This document shows positions 7,801 through 15,836 of a stretch of DNA of 26,815 bases, in pieces. This DNA is from JAAZHN01 sp964605575. GTDB lineage: Bacteria > Bacillota_I > Bacilli_A > RF39 > UBA660. Made by a program: the position numbers and the translations under genes. Position 1 is the stretch's first letter. Every line of letters begins with the position of its first letter. The stretch spans positions 1 through 26,815 of the forward strand of contig CAZSDG010000009.1 in the NCBI GenBank assembly GCA_964605575.1. Direction: 5' to 3'. Under the pieces are notes generated by a model. It made no database searches, was not told where the DNA came from, and was given only the letters and a program-made list of their open reading frames with translations.

Positions 7801-8763
7801 ATGATAAGAAAAATTCTTAAATTAATTAAAAAGTATGATGAAATAGTTATAGCTAGACATATTGGCCCAGATCCTGATGCAGTTGCCTCACAAATTGCTT
7901 TACGTGATGTAATTAAAAAAGCTTATCCGAATAAGAAGGTTTATGCGGTTGGTGTTCATGTGGCTAAATTTAAATTTATCGGGTCTTTAGATAAGATTAA
8001 TGAAGATGAATTAACAAATGCTTTATTAATAGTAGTTGATAATCCAAATACATATCGCCTTGATTCCGTTGATGTCAATAAATATAATGATTTAATCTTA
8101 ATTGATCATCATCCAAAAGAAGATTTATTTGAGATGGCAACAGTTACTTATGTTGATGAAAAATCCTCATCAACTGCCCAATTAGTCGCTGATATAATAA
8201 TGAATTCTAAATTAAAGATGGATAGCGATATAGCTTCAAAACTATTTGTTGGGATAGTAGCTGATAGTGATCGTTTTCTTTTAAGTTATACTAATTATCG
8301 AACATTTAGAACTGTATCAAGATTGTTAAAAGACTATAATATAGATATGGTTGGTTTATATGAAAAACTTTACATTAGACCGATTGCTGAAGTTAGATTT
8401 CAAGCTTATATAGCTACAAATTTAACTATAACAGAAAATAGTTTCGGCTATATTATTTTGGATGAAAAAACTATCAAAGAAATGGGAGTTGATTCATCTT
8501 CGGCTTCCAACATGATTAATGATTTTAATTATATTAAAGAATTACTTGTTTGGTCATTTGCTTCTTATGATTCTAAAAACAAACAATATAAAATAAATAT
8601 TCGTTCCAGGGGCCCAATTGTTAACGAAGTAGCTACTAACTATAATGGCGGTGGCCATAGATTGGCTAGTGGAGCAAGGCTAACCACAAAAGAAGATGTC
8701 GATAACTTATTTGTTGAATTAGACAATCAATGTAAAAAATATAAAGAAGACTTAAAAAAATGA
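7801..8763 (+). CDS. nrnA: DHH-family phosphoesterase, NrnA-type nanoRNase / pAp phosphatase
   Basis: A manganese-dependent enzyme family that degrades 2-5 nucleotide RNAs and dephosphorylates 3'-phosphoadenosine 5'-phosphate. At 320 residues it has typical NrnA length. Metal ligands are visible: His20, Asp24 and Asp26 in HIGPDPD, Asp80 in VVDNP, the DHH triad at 102-104, and Asp155 in GIVADSD. The C-terminal DHHA1 substrate-binding motif GGGHRLASGA is at 283-292. The activity is inferred from family; a close relative acting on cyclic dinucleotides (GdpP) is unlikely because there are no membrane, PAS or GGDEF parts. The stop overlaps the recX start (ATGA). Confidence 0.88.
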   Translation: MIRKILKLIKKYDEIVIARHIGPDPDAVASQIALRDVIKKAYPNKKVYAVGVHVAKFKFIGSLDKINEDELTNALLIVVDNPNTYRLDSVDVNKYNDLILIDHHPKEDLFEMATVTYVDEKSSSTAQLVADIIMNSKLKMDSDIASKLFVGIVADSDRFLLSYTNYRTFRTVSRLLKDYNIDMVGLYEKLYIRPIAEVRFQAYIATNLTITENSFGYIILDEKTIKEMGVDSSSASNMINDFNYIKELLVWSFASYDSKNKQYKINIRSRGPIVNEVATNYNGGGHRLASGARLTTKEDVDNLFVELDNQCKKYKEDLKK

Positions 8764-9527
8764 AAGTTGAAACATACAAAAAATTAAAAAATGGTTTATA
8801 TGAAGTAACAATTAATCAAACCAAATATAAGTTATATGATGAAGTTATTTTAAAAAATAATTTGCTATTAACAAAAGAGATTGATTTAATAACTTTAGAA
8901 AAAATATTAAATGATAATGAAGAATATAAAGCTTATTATCTTGCTTTAAAATACCTTGGTATAAAATTAAGAACAGAAAAAGAGATAATTACTTATTTAA
9001 TTAAAAAAGAAATAACTGAGCAAGTAATAGATAAGACTATTAAAAAGTTAAAAACTAATAATCTTCTTGATAAAAAAATATATTTAACAAGTTATATAAA
9101 TGATCAAATTAATCTAACTCTTAATGGCCCCAATAAAATAATTAATGATTTAATAAAACTTGGTTTTGAAGAAGAAGAAATACTTAATTACTTGGATATT
9201 AATGATCAAATTTGGGCAGAAAAAGTAAATAAAATAATCGCTAAGAAGCTTAAATCTAACCATAAATTAAGTAATAATGAGTTTAAAAAGAAAATAAAAA
9301 ATGATTTATATATGTTGGGTTACCAAGATAATATCAAGGAATTAATTGCTGAAATTAATTTTGATGATACTGAGATGTTTTTATCTCAGGCCGATAAATA
9401 TTATGATAAATTAAAGAAAAAACATAAAGAACCAAATAGCTTAGCGTATGCATTTAAAAATAAAATGTACTTACTTGGCTATAGCCTTGAATTAATTGAA
9501 AATTATTTAAATAAAAAATCAGAATAG
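8760..9527 (+). CDS. recX: Recombination regulator RecX
   Basis: RecX binds RecA filaments and limits recombination and SOS signalling. At 255 residues it matches the long RecX of Firmicutes (about 260-270), built of repeated three-helix units after a small beta-rich N-terminal part. The best-conserved segment is ALKYLGIKLRTEKEI (about 61-75). It is followed by helices with KKLKTNNLLDKKIY and GPNKIINDLIKLGF, the usual RecX repeat signature. Strongly lysine-rich. The start overlaps the nrnA stop by four bases, so the two are co-translated; recA is not in the window. Confidence 0.85.
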   Translation: MKVETYKKLKNGLYEVTINQTKYKLYDEVILKNNLLLTKEIDLITLEKILNDNEEYKAYYLALKYLGIKLRTEKEIITYLIKKEITEQVIDKTIKKLKTNNLLDKKIYLTSYINDQINLTLNGPNKIINDLIKLGFEEEEILNYLDINDQIWAEKVNKIIAKKLKSNHKLSNNEFKKKIKNDLYMLGYQDNIKELIAEINFDDTEMFLSQADKYYDKLKKKHKEPNSLAYAFKNKMYLLGYSLELIENYLNKKSE

Positions 9528-9539
9528 ATCTGATTTTTT
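9513..9539. terminator. Bidirectional terminator between recX and the reverse-strand block
   Basis: An A-run then ATCAGA (9518-9523), a 5-base loop, TCTGAT (9529-9534) and a T-run. The A/T flanks give a U-tract on both strands. It overlaps the recX stop and abuts the end of the convergent gene at 9540. Confidence 0.85.
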
Positions 9540-10049
9540 TTAGAAATAAATTAAGGCTTTACTTGATAAACGATTTTTATTTAAGGGGATTTCCTCATTT
9601 AATACTTGATTATATTCATCAATTATCCTGATTTTTAAAATTATTTCATTTGTTACTTGAATCATTTCAGTAGATAGTTTATTTTCTAAATTTATTCTAA
9701 AAGTTTTTAAGTATTCAACTAGTGAAGTCGGTTCAGCAGGACTAATATATTCAACAGTTTCAAGAATTTTATTATCTTCTTTTATGACCAAATCAATAGA
9801 AATGTTTTTAATATTAAAATCTTTCTTTTCATAACTTAAATCATCAATTTTTATTAGATTAACTCTTGGTGTTTTAATCATAAGGGCATTTTTAATAACA
9901 TAACCATTACTTTTGCCTGAAATTTTTACTATTGTGAAACGATTAAAGTTACCAAAAAAATATATAACAATTAAAGTAACTAAAATTGCTCCCATAATAA
10001 TGAAAGCTTTGGCATTATTGTTTAATTTTAAATCTTTTCTAAAAAACAT
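9540..10049 (-). CDS. Small membrane-anchored protein of unknown function, partner of the HerA-like ATPase
   Basis: 169 residues with a short basic cytoplasmic head, one membrane segment (about 16-34) and an outside domain of about 130 residues that looks beta-rich, with no cysteines. No family recognised. It has a very strong AAGGAGGAG site (10053-10061), and it starts 18 bases after the HerA-like gene, with no promoter or terminator between, so the two are almost certainly co-transcribed. The last codons run into the bidirectional terminator. A link to the ATPase is inferred only from operon position; the protein could also be an unrelated envelope component. Confidence 0.7.
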   Translation of the reverse strand: MFFRKDLKLNNNAKAFIIMGAILVTLIVIYFFGNFNRFTIVKISGKSNGYVIKNALMIKTPRVNLIKIDDLSYEKKDFNIKNISIDLVIKEDNKILETVEYISPAEPTSLVEYLKTFRINLENKLSTEMIQVTNEIILKIRIIDEYNQVLNEEIPLNKNRLSSKALIYF

Positions 10050-10067
10050 TTTCTCCTCCTTAATTTA

Positions 10068-11834
10068 TTATTCATTATACCATACTTGAACAATATCTGT
10101 ACTACTACTAATTGGCATTGGATCAGGTAATTCTAGGGTGGCTAGAGTAGGGATAGCAAAGGCTGTTCCAAAACACATTGCCGAACCAGGTTTAGAGTCT
10201 TTGATTTTTTCAACAGTAGTTGTCGAAATATTTGTAGTTATACCTTTAATCATTTCCAAATCATCAGGGTGATACATTCTAAAGACAACAAAATTAGAAC
10301 ATTGACTAATTGCAGTTTTAGATAACTCACTAGGTCTTTGTGTAATTAAGCCAAGAATAATTCCATATTTTCTTCCTTCTTTTGTAATCCGATCAAAAAT
10401 GTTGTAACCAAGAATATTAATATCATTGTCATTTTGGACATAACGGTGGGCTTCTTCCAAAATAATATGGATTGGGTAACTAGTTTTAGCTGTTAAATCA
10501 GTTGCAAAGTTAAAAAATATCTTACTAAATATTTTAGTTAATACTTTAGCAAACTTCTCATCTATTTTACTAAAATTAAAATTAATTACTTGAACTTTTT
10601 CACCATTATCAGAAATAAACAATTTTTTTACGTAGTCATTAAGAGAAATAAAATCTGAATAATCAAAGACATCATTTAAATCACTATTAATTATTGAATC
10701 TAATCTAACTTTTAATACATTGTTAATATCAAATACTTTATCACTCATTAAGATTCCTTCACCAATCAAAGCAAATTCTAAAGCATAATAAATATCTTCT
10801 AAGTTATATGTTAGAACTTCATTTTTAGTAATTGGATCTAAATCTTGTTTAATATTTTTTTCTAGTAACTCAACAACTAAGTGTACATTTGCCATTTTTC
10901 CTTGACTATCGATATTTAAACATTGTCTTAATGTTCGAACATATCCTGGTTGCACAATTGGTGCTTCAAGGTTAATAACACTAGTATTATATTTAGTTAA
11001 GACAGCAATTATTTGATCTCTTATTTGATTAGCATTTTTACCACTAGTAAGGATATCTAAAATTGCTGTACAAATAATATTGTTTTTCCAATCTAGTACT
11101 AATGATTCTTCACTTTTGAAGATTGCAACTAAAGATAAAGCTTTACTAATAATACTAACTTGAGTTGGTTCAGTTGCATCTAATAAAAGAGCAAGATCAT
11201 CAGCGTCTAAAAGAAATGTTGGTATTTTTATTAGACTACTACTAACATTTTCCTTTACATCAGTTGTATAGCTTCGAAAACCAATTCCTGGTAAACTATT
11301 AAGTTTAGAAAATGCATTGTTATATTCACCATAAACATCAAAAAGAGCAATATGGGAATTAATTGGCATTTTATCATCATTATAGTAAAAAATATTTTGA
11401 ATTATCCTTGCTGTTCCACAAGATTTACCACTACCAGTATTTCCTAAAATAGCAAAATGAGCATTTAAAAATTCATTAGTTTTTCCACAAACATTAAAGT
11501 TATCATAGGTAGAACTTTTACCAATATAAAGGTTTTCCTTATTGGCGATATCCTGACCGCCTAATAATAATTCAACTTCATTTTTATATATTAGACGACA
11601 ACCAGATTTCAAACTAGGTTTTTTTAAAATTCCAGCTGAAAACTTGTCATCAATTATTTCTCCAATTAATAAGACATGAATTTCTTTTTGTGAAATACTA
11701 ATTACTTCACCAACGGTATCACGATTATTAGAAGAGAAGACCACGTGAAAGTTAATAATATTTGTTTCAGTTTCACCAGTCGTGTTCTCCATAATGATTA
11801 GATCATCTTTGATGCTTAATATTTTTCCGAACAT
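10068..11834 (-). CDS. HerA/DUF87-type hexameric ATPase
   Basis: A 588-residue protein from the preferred start. An N-terminal beta-barrel-like HAS domain (about 1-110) is followed by a RecA-like ATPase core. The Walker A is GNTGSGKS (about 131-138), with FDVYGEYNNAF just after it. The Walker B is HIILEEAHRYV near 455-466, then EGRKYGIILGLITQRPSELSK with the conserved TQRP sensor/arginine region. These are HerA marks: ring-shaped DNA translocases that in archaea work with the NurA nuclease and in bacteria often sit in defence loci. No nuclease gene is adjacent. An ATG three codons upstream (11843) overlaps the AGGATG that serves as ribosome binding site, so 11834 is the better start. Confidence 0.85.
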   Translation of the reverse strand: MFGKILSIKDDLIIMENTTGETETNIINFHVVFSSNNRDTVGEVISISQKEIHVLLIGEIIDDKFSAGILKKPSLKSGCRLIYKNEVELLLGGQDIANKENLYIGKSSTYDNFNVCGKTNEFLNAHFAILGNTGSGKSCGTARIIQNIFYYNDDKMPINSHIALFDVYGEYNNAFSKLNSLPGIGFRSYTTDVKENVSSSLIKIPTFLLDADDLALLLDATEPTQVSIISKALSLVAIFKSEESLVLDWKNNIICTAILDILTSGKNANQIRDQIIAVLTKYNTSVINLEAPIVQPGYVRTLRQCLNIDSQGKMANVHLVVELLEKNIKQDLDPITKNEVLTYNLEDIYYALEFALIGEGILMSDKVFDINNVLKVRLDSIINSDLNDVFDYSDFISLNDYVKKLFISDNGEKVQVINFNFSKIDEKFAKVLTKIFSKIFFNFATDLTAKTSYPIHIILEEAHRYVQNDNDINILGYNIFDRITKEGRKYGIILGLITQRPSELSKTAISQCSNFVVFRMYHPDDLEMIKGITTNISTTTVEKIKDSKPGSAMCFGTAFAIPTLATLELPDPMPISSSTDIVQVWYNE

Positions 11835-11898
11835 AAAACACATCCTATTCTTATAATAATTTTAGCATAGATTAGCTAAAAAAAGAATATATTCAATT

Positions 11899-11927
11899 AA
11901 AAGCATTACTTTTTCAGTAATGTTTTT
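11899..11927 (-). terminator. Terminator at the end of the MoxR/vWA operon
   Basis: CATTACT (11904-11910), a 5-base loop and AGTAATG (11916-11922), extended by A-T pairs. Reading on the minus strand, the stem runs into TTTTAATT. It overlaps the TPR gene's stop and separates that operon from the HerA-like gene. The T-run is short, so read-through is possible. Confidence 0.6.
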
Positions 11928-12589
11928 CACCATTTTTTACCAGAGTAGTAAGAATAATCACCAATATTTTCAGAACTATCGGCTCTTTCACTACGACTGT
12001 TACCAGCTTTCTTATTTGTTTTCTTTAATTCTTCCTCAACACCATCAGGATCTTGAGGCTGTTCTTGAGGTTTTTCTGGTTCCTCTGGATCAGGTTTTGG
12101 TTTTGGACTAGATTTTTGTTCTTCTAACAACTTTTTAATTTCTTCTTCTAATTTTTCAGCATCTTCACTTTTGCCACTGTCATCTATGTCGCTAGCGCAA
12201 TCAAATCTATACAAGTTATTTTTAGCTGCATCTAATTGGTCAAACGTTTGCTTTTTATCAAATGTTTTATCAATTATTTTAATCATTGCTAATGATTTAT
12301 TAATTATTACATCACAAACTCTTTTCTCTGGTGGATGCTTTTCTAAAGATTCCTCATATTTTTCTATTGCTTCTTTATATTTACCAGTATTATATAAAAT
12401 ATTTCCATCATTATAATAAGCAATATATGATTCATTGATATTCAAAAAATATAGTGTCTTAACAAGTGTCTTATCAAAAACATTATTATTATAGTTAAGA
12501 ATAATTATTTCATTTATAGTAGTAAATACAAGTAGTTTAAATAATACTATACTTAATAAAATCAATATATATTTAATTACTTTTTTCAT
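11927..12589 (-). CDS. Membrane-anchored TPR protein of the vWA operon (BatC-like)
   Basis: 220 residues. One N-terminal membrane segment (about 5-30) precedes a tetratricopeptide-type helix pair with the signature NDGNILYNTGKYKEAIEKYEESL (written in parts: NILYNTGKY, AIEKYEESL), about 58-85. Then come a helical linker, a Glu/Lys helix, and a proline/glutamate spacer (about 158-185) that may cross the cell wall. The C-terminus is charged and tyrosine-rich. Position as the last gene after two vWA genes matches BatC in Bat operons, where TPR proteins bind or scaffold the vWA partners. The four-base overlap with the upstream vWA gene (ATGA) indicates translational coupling. The BatC name rests on context rather than sequence identity. 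Confidence 0.75.
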   Translation of the reverse strand: MKKVIKYILILLSIVLFKLLVFTTINEIIILNYNNNVFDKTLVKTLYFLNINESYIAYYNDGNILYNTGKYKEAIEKYEESLEKHPPEKRVCDVIINKSLAMIKIIDKTFDKKQTFDQLDAAKNNLYRFDCASDIDDSGKSEDAEKLEEEIKKLLEEQKSSPKPKPDPEEPEKPQEQPQDPDGVEEELKKTNKKAGNSRSERADSSENIGDYSYYSGKKW

Positions 12590-13527
12590 ATGCTACTTCT
12601 CCTAATTTTATTAAATTCAATCATTAATAATAATAATAGAGGTATAACTAAAAAATAATATGTATCACCATAGGTGCTTTTATCACTAGTTTGGATTCCA
12701 TTTACTATTAAATTATCAAGCACTTTAAGTTGACTATTTAAGTTACTTTGTTTACTCATGTTAATATAATTAACTCCCATATCACTAGCAATTTTTCTTA
12801 AATTTCTTTCATCTATTTTAGAAAGCGCACGTTTTGTTCCGCCGATTGAATGTTCAACCACATACTTTTCTTGTTCATCATAATTGTTGTTTTTTAACAT
12901 ATAACCACCTTGAGTTGTCCCATAACCAAGAACTGCTCCAGAATCAACAAGCTTAGAAATCTCTCTATAGCTATTTAATCTTGAATCATCTGTAATTTCA
13001 CCATCACTAATAAAGAAGATAACTCGAATACGATCCTCATATTTTTTTGATGATTTCAATTGTTTAACAATCGTCTCTATAGGGGTATTTAATGATGACC
13101 CTTTAGCATATAACTCTTGAATTGGTTTAATAATCTCTAATGATTCTATAGCTAAATTTGTATCCTTTGTATAAGGAATAACGATTCTTGATTTATTATT
13201 AAAAGTAATAATTGAATATTTTGCTCCATGTAAGCGTTTAATAATAAATTCACAATCTTTTTTTACCCCAGATATTCTAGTATTTGTTCCATTATAATCT
13301 TCAGCACCCATACTTAGTGTTGTATCAATAACAAATAGAACATCTAGGTTATTAGCAACAACTTTTGATTTTTCTGAAGGAATCATAAATCTTAAATTAA
13401 TAGTAAAAATTAAAATAACAATAATAATTTGAGTAAGGCTTTTTTTATTAAAGATAAAAATATATGTAATTAGACCTAAGGAAATTATTAGCATTAACCA
13501 AATAGGAATGATTGGAAAAGATCTCAT
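12586..13527 (-). CDS. von Willebrand factor A membrane protein (BatB-like)
   Basis: 313 residues. Two N-terminal membrane helices (about 8-26 and 32-49), a vWA domain (about 62-270) and a C-terminal membrane helix (about 288-305). The metal-binding MIDAS site is intact: DTTLS at 68-72 (DxTxS form), GSSLNTP for the threonine position, and the FFISDGE loop carrying the second Asp. vWA domains bind protein partners through the metal. Hydrophobicity places the domain between the second and third helices, on one face of the membrane. It overlaps the genes on both sides by four bases, so it is made together with them. Confidence 0.85.
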   Translation of the reverse strand: MRSFPIIPIWLMLIISLGLITYIFIFNKKSLTQIIIVILIFTINLRFMIPSEKSKVVANNLDVLFVIDTTLSMGAEDYNGTNTRISGVKKDCEFIIKRLHGAKYSIITFNNKSRIVIPYTKDTNLAIESLEIIKPIQELYAKGSSLNTPIETIVKQLKSSKKYEDRIRVIFFISDGEITDDSRLNSYREISKLVDSGAVLGYGTTQGGYMLKNNNYDEQEKYVVEHSIGGTKRALSKIDERNLRKIASDMGVNYINMSKQSNLNSQLKVLDNLIVNGIQTSDKSTYGDTYYFLVIPLLLLLMIEFNKIRRSSI

Positions 13528-14534
13528 TTAACCACCTTCTTACTAATTAATATGATGCCAATGATTGAAAGAAAGAGAATAATTAATGGAACTTGCGGAA
13601 TATCAACAGTCTTAGTTTCAATATTGCTATGTAACAAAGTTTTAGATGTAGCCTCAATGTCTTTAACAATACTATTTAAAGATGTTTTTGAATGTTCATA
13701 ATATTTCCCGCCAGTTCTTTCAACTGCGTTTTTATATTCACGACGAAGATCATCTTTCATGTTTTTGATTCCAATTCCAAAAACCTTAATATTTCGATTA
13801 CGACTTATTTCTGCTGCTTGATCGATTGTCGCGATTGGTCTTCCTTCAAGTTCATTATCAGTTGAAAATATAATAATTCTTGTTCTTTCTTCATTTAAAT
13901 TAGAAAAACTATAAGCACATGAAGCTAAACCATCACCAATTAAAGAACTACCTCGCTCGGGAGCATCTTCTAAAGTACCATTGACAACATATTCTCGAAT
14001 ATACCAATAATCTTTACCATATTCATTTTTATAACCGGTTTCACCAGCCTTAATTGACTTTTCAATCATGCTTAAAATATCTACAACGTACTCATAGTCA
14101 TCAGTTAAGGGAACCAAAAGCACAGAAGAAGAATTAAAAATTGAAATCCCAAATCTTTCGCCTTTCATCTTTTTAACAGTATCTTTTAAACTACTGACAA
14201 GTTCCATATTCAAATCATTAACAGAAAGTGAGACGTCTAAGCAAAGAAAAATATCCCGATTATATAGTTCAGTGTTAGTTGTACTGGTAATTGCTAATCG
14301 CGAAATTAAGATTGATGAGGTAATAATTGCTACTCCAAAAACAACAAAGATTAATCTTTTAAGAATGTTATATTGTTTTAATTTTTTTTGATAATAACCA
14401 GAGTTTTTTAAAAAATGAGTATTAGCAATTTTTGAACCAGTTTTAAATAGAGTATCTTTTTTTCTAAATACTATAAAATAACCAATAATAAATATTAAGA
14501 CAAAAACAATTGCAAAAGGGTATCTTAATTCCAT
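13524..14534 (-). CDS. von Willebrand factor A membrane protein (BatA-like)
   Basis: 336 residues with the BatA plan: membrane helices at about 5-22 and 61-80, a vWA domain (about 93-300), and a C-terminal helix (about 312-330) ending in a basic tail. The MIDAS is complete: DVSLS at 100-104, ERGSSLIGDG for the third ligand, and IIFSTDNELEG for the Asp loop. It differs from the next vWA protein in length and in carrying an inserted Tyr-rich loop (about 170-195), so the two are diverged paralogues that may form a heteromer. The start overlaps the upstream gene by ten bases. Confidence 0.85.
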   Translation of the reverse strand: MELRYPFAIVFVLIFIIGYFIVFRKKDTLFKTGSKIANTHFLKNSGYYQKKLKQYNILKRLIFVVFGVAIITSSILISRLAITSTTNTELYNRDIFLCLDVSLSVNDLNMELVSSLKDTVKKMKGERFGISIFNSSSVLLVPLTDDYEYVVDILSMIEKSIKAGETGYKNEYGKDYWYIREYVVNGTLEDAPERGSSLIGDGLASCAYSFSNLNEERTRIIIFSTDNELEGRPIATIDQAAEISRNRNIKVFGIGIKNMKDDLRREYKNAVERTGGKYYEHSKTSLNSIVKDIEATSKTLLHSNIETKTVDIPQVPLIILFLSIIGIILISKKVVK

Positions 14535-14980
14535 CTTTCAATCACCGCCTTTGTTTTTTCTAATGATAAATTAATATTTCCACCAGAAATTTTAGAAAAT
14601 TCTGGGTCATAATATTCACTAACCAATTCAGATAAAATCGGTAGATTAACTAATCTGATTTCTTTTAACGTATAATTTTGAACTTTAATATTTGTTGCTT
14701 CAAAAATAAAATTTCTTATTAAAGAGCTAAGTGTTTGAAAAGCTTTTCTATTTGATATATTTTTATTATTAATATCTGTTGCCAATTTTTGAATTTGCGT
14801 TAAATATTTTCTTTTTATACTCAATAAATTTTTTTGAGTTGGAATAAATATTTCTTTTCTAATTTTTCTTTTATTTAAATATTTTTTAAAAAATAAAAGC
14901 CCAATAATACAAATTATTATAATTATTATTGGTATTATTGAATAAGAAAATAAAGGTCTTAGCTCAGTTGTTACTTGCAT
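14525..14980 (-). CDS. Small membrane protein of the MoxR/vWA operon (DUF4381-like)
   Basis: 151 residues. A very hydrophobic isoleucine-rich membrane helix (about 13-29), a basic stretch (FFKKYLNKRKIRKE), then a helical cytoplasmic domain of about 110 residues, with KAFQTLSSLIRNF and a C-terminal acidic part ending VIERWN. In MoxR/vWA operons a short one-helix protein with this plan (DUF4381) commonly lies between the DUF58 and vWA genes. Here it occupies that slot and overlaps its neighbours (17 bases upstream, 10 downstream). The assignment rests on position and layout; no catalytic residues are visible. Confidence 0.7.
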   Translation of the reverse strand: MQVTTELRPLFSYSIIPIIIIIICIIGLLFFKKYLNKRKIRKEIFIPTQKNLLSIKRKYLTQIQKLATDINNKNISNRKAFQTLSSLIRNFIFEATNIKVQNYTLKEIRLVNLPILSELVSEYYDPEFSKISGGNINLSLEKTKAVIERWN

Positions 14981-15836
14981 ATCTATGCTCCTCCAATAAT
15001 TTTATTAATTTATAGCTTATTTCTTTGGTTCCGCTGATTGAAACCATACTAATATTATTTCTTTTTAATCTTGCTAGATTTTTATCAATAATATTATTTT
15101 TAATTTGAGATTCAATATTATATAATTTTGAATCATTTAATATAAAATCTGGAATGTAATTATCATTATTGACATCATAAACATCATCACCAGTCATAAA
15201 ATTATCATTAATGTTAACTACCAAAAGATCATGTCTTTGATTGACTTGTTTTAATAAATTAGTTTTCAAACTATCAATTCCATTAATATCAGTGATAATA
15301 AATATTATCATTTTTTTGGCAATATTTTTGTAAACAAATTCCAATAAATCATTTAAATCAACGTCTTTAATGTCAGCATATTTTTCATAATCACAAAGAT
15401 ATTCTTCCAAATTATATAAATTATATTTAAAGGGCTTATATTCAAATTTATGGGGGTTAGCAAAAGCCATTCCAACATAATCATTATTTTTAATTGCTAA
15501 ATAACCCATTGTGCCAGCAACAAATAAAGCAACTTTCTTTTTGCTTTCATGTAAATCAGTATCGGCACTCATTTTTTTACCAGTATCCATAATAAACATT
15601 ATATTATGCTTTTTATCAGCAATAAATTGTTTCACTAATAGAGTTCCGCTGCGAGATGAGGCTTTCCAATCTATATCTTTGACATCATCATTAATTACAT
15701 ATTCTCTTAAATTTTCAAAGTTCATACTTTTTCCAATATAAACAGATTTATATGTTCCATCTAAAATGTTAGTCGTTTTTTTATTCGAATAGATTGAAAT
15801 ATTAGCTTTTATTTGATTAATATAATTTAGTTTCAT
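14964..15836 (-). CDS. DUF58 protein of the MoxR/vWA operon
   Basis: 290 residues. The DUF58 signature is clear at about 39-71: NFENLREYVINDDVKDIDWK, then AS-SRSGTLLVKQF. A vWA-like fold follows (FIMDTGKKMS at 82-91, with Asp84), although the second Ser of the metal motif is spaced unusually. Unlike many DUF58 proteins it has no N-terminal membrane helices and should be cytoplasmic. DUF58 proteins accompany MoxR ATPases almost without exception and are thought to be their partner or substrate adaptor. The ATG overlaps the moxR stop (ATGA), consistent with equal production. Confidence 0.88.
   Translation of the reverse strand: MKLNYINQIKANISIYSNKKTTNILDGTYKSVYIGKSMNFENLREYVINDDVKDIDWKASSRSGTLLVKQFIADKKHNIMFIMDTGKKMSADTDLHESKKKVALFVAGTMGYLAIKNNDYVGMAFANPHKFEYKPFKYNLYNLEEYLCDYEKYADIKDVDLNDLLEFVYKNIAKKMIIFIITDINGIDSLKTNLLKQVNQRHDLLVVNINDNFMTGDDVYDVNNDNYIPDFILNDSKLYNIESQIKNNIIDKNLARLKRNNISMVSISGTKEISYKLIKLLEEHRYASNN

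Noticed and set aside
5396..8763. Possible mollicute genetic code with TGA as tryptophan
   Set aside because: TGA ends iscS, ackA and nrnA exactly where the families end and the next gene begins, so TGA is a stop here.
11920..12416. Two plus-strand open frames (11920-12111 and 12171-12416) opposite the TPR gene
   Set aside because: They mirror the TPR protein's coding frame; the first covers the Pro/Glu stalk, whose codons read as Leu/Val-rich on the other strand. No start signals.
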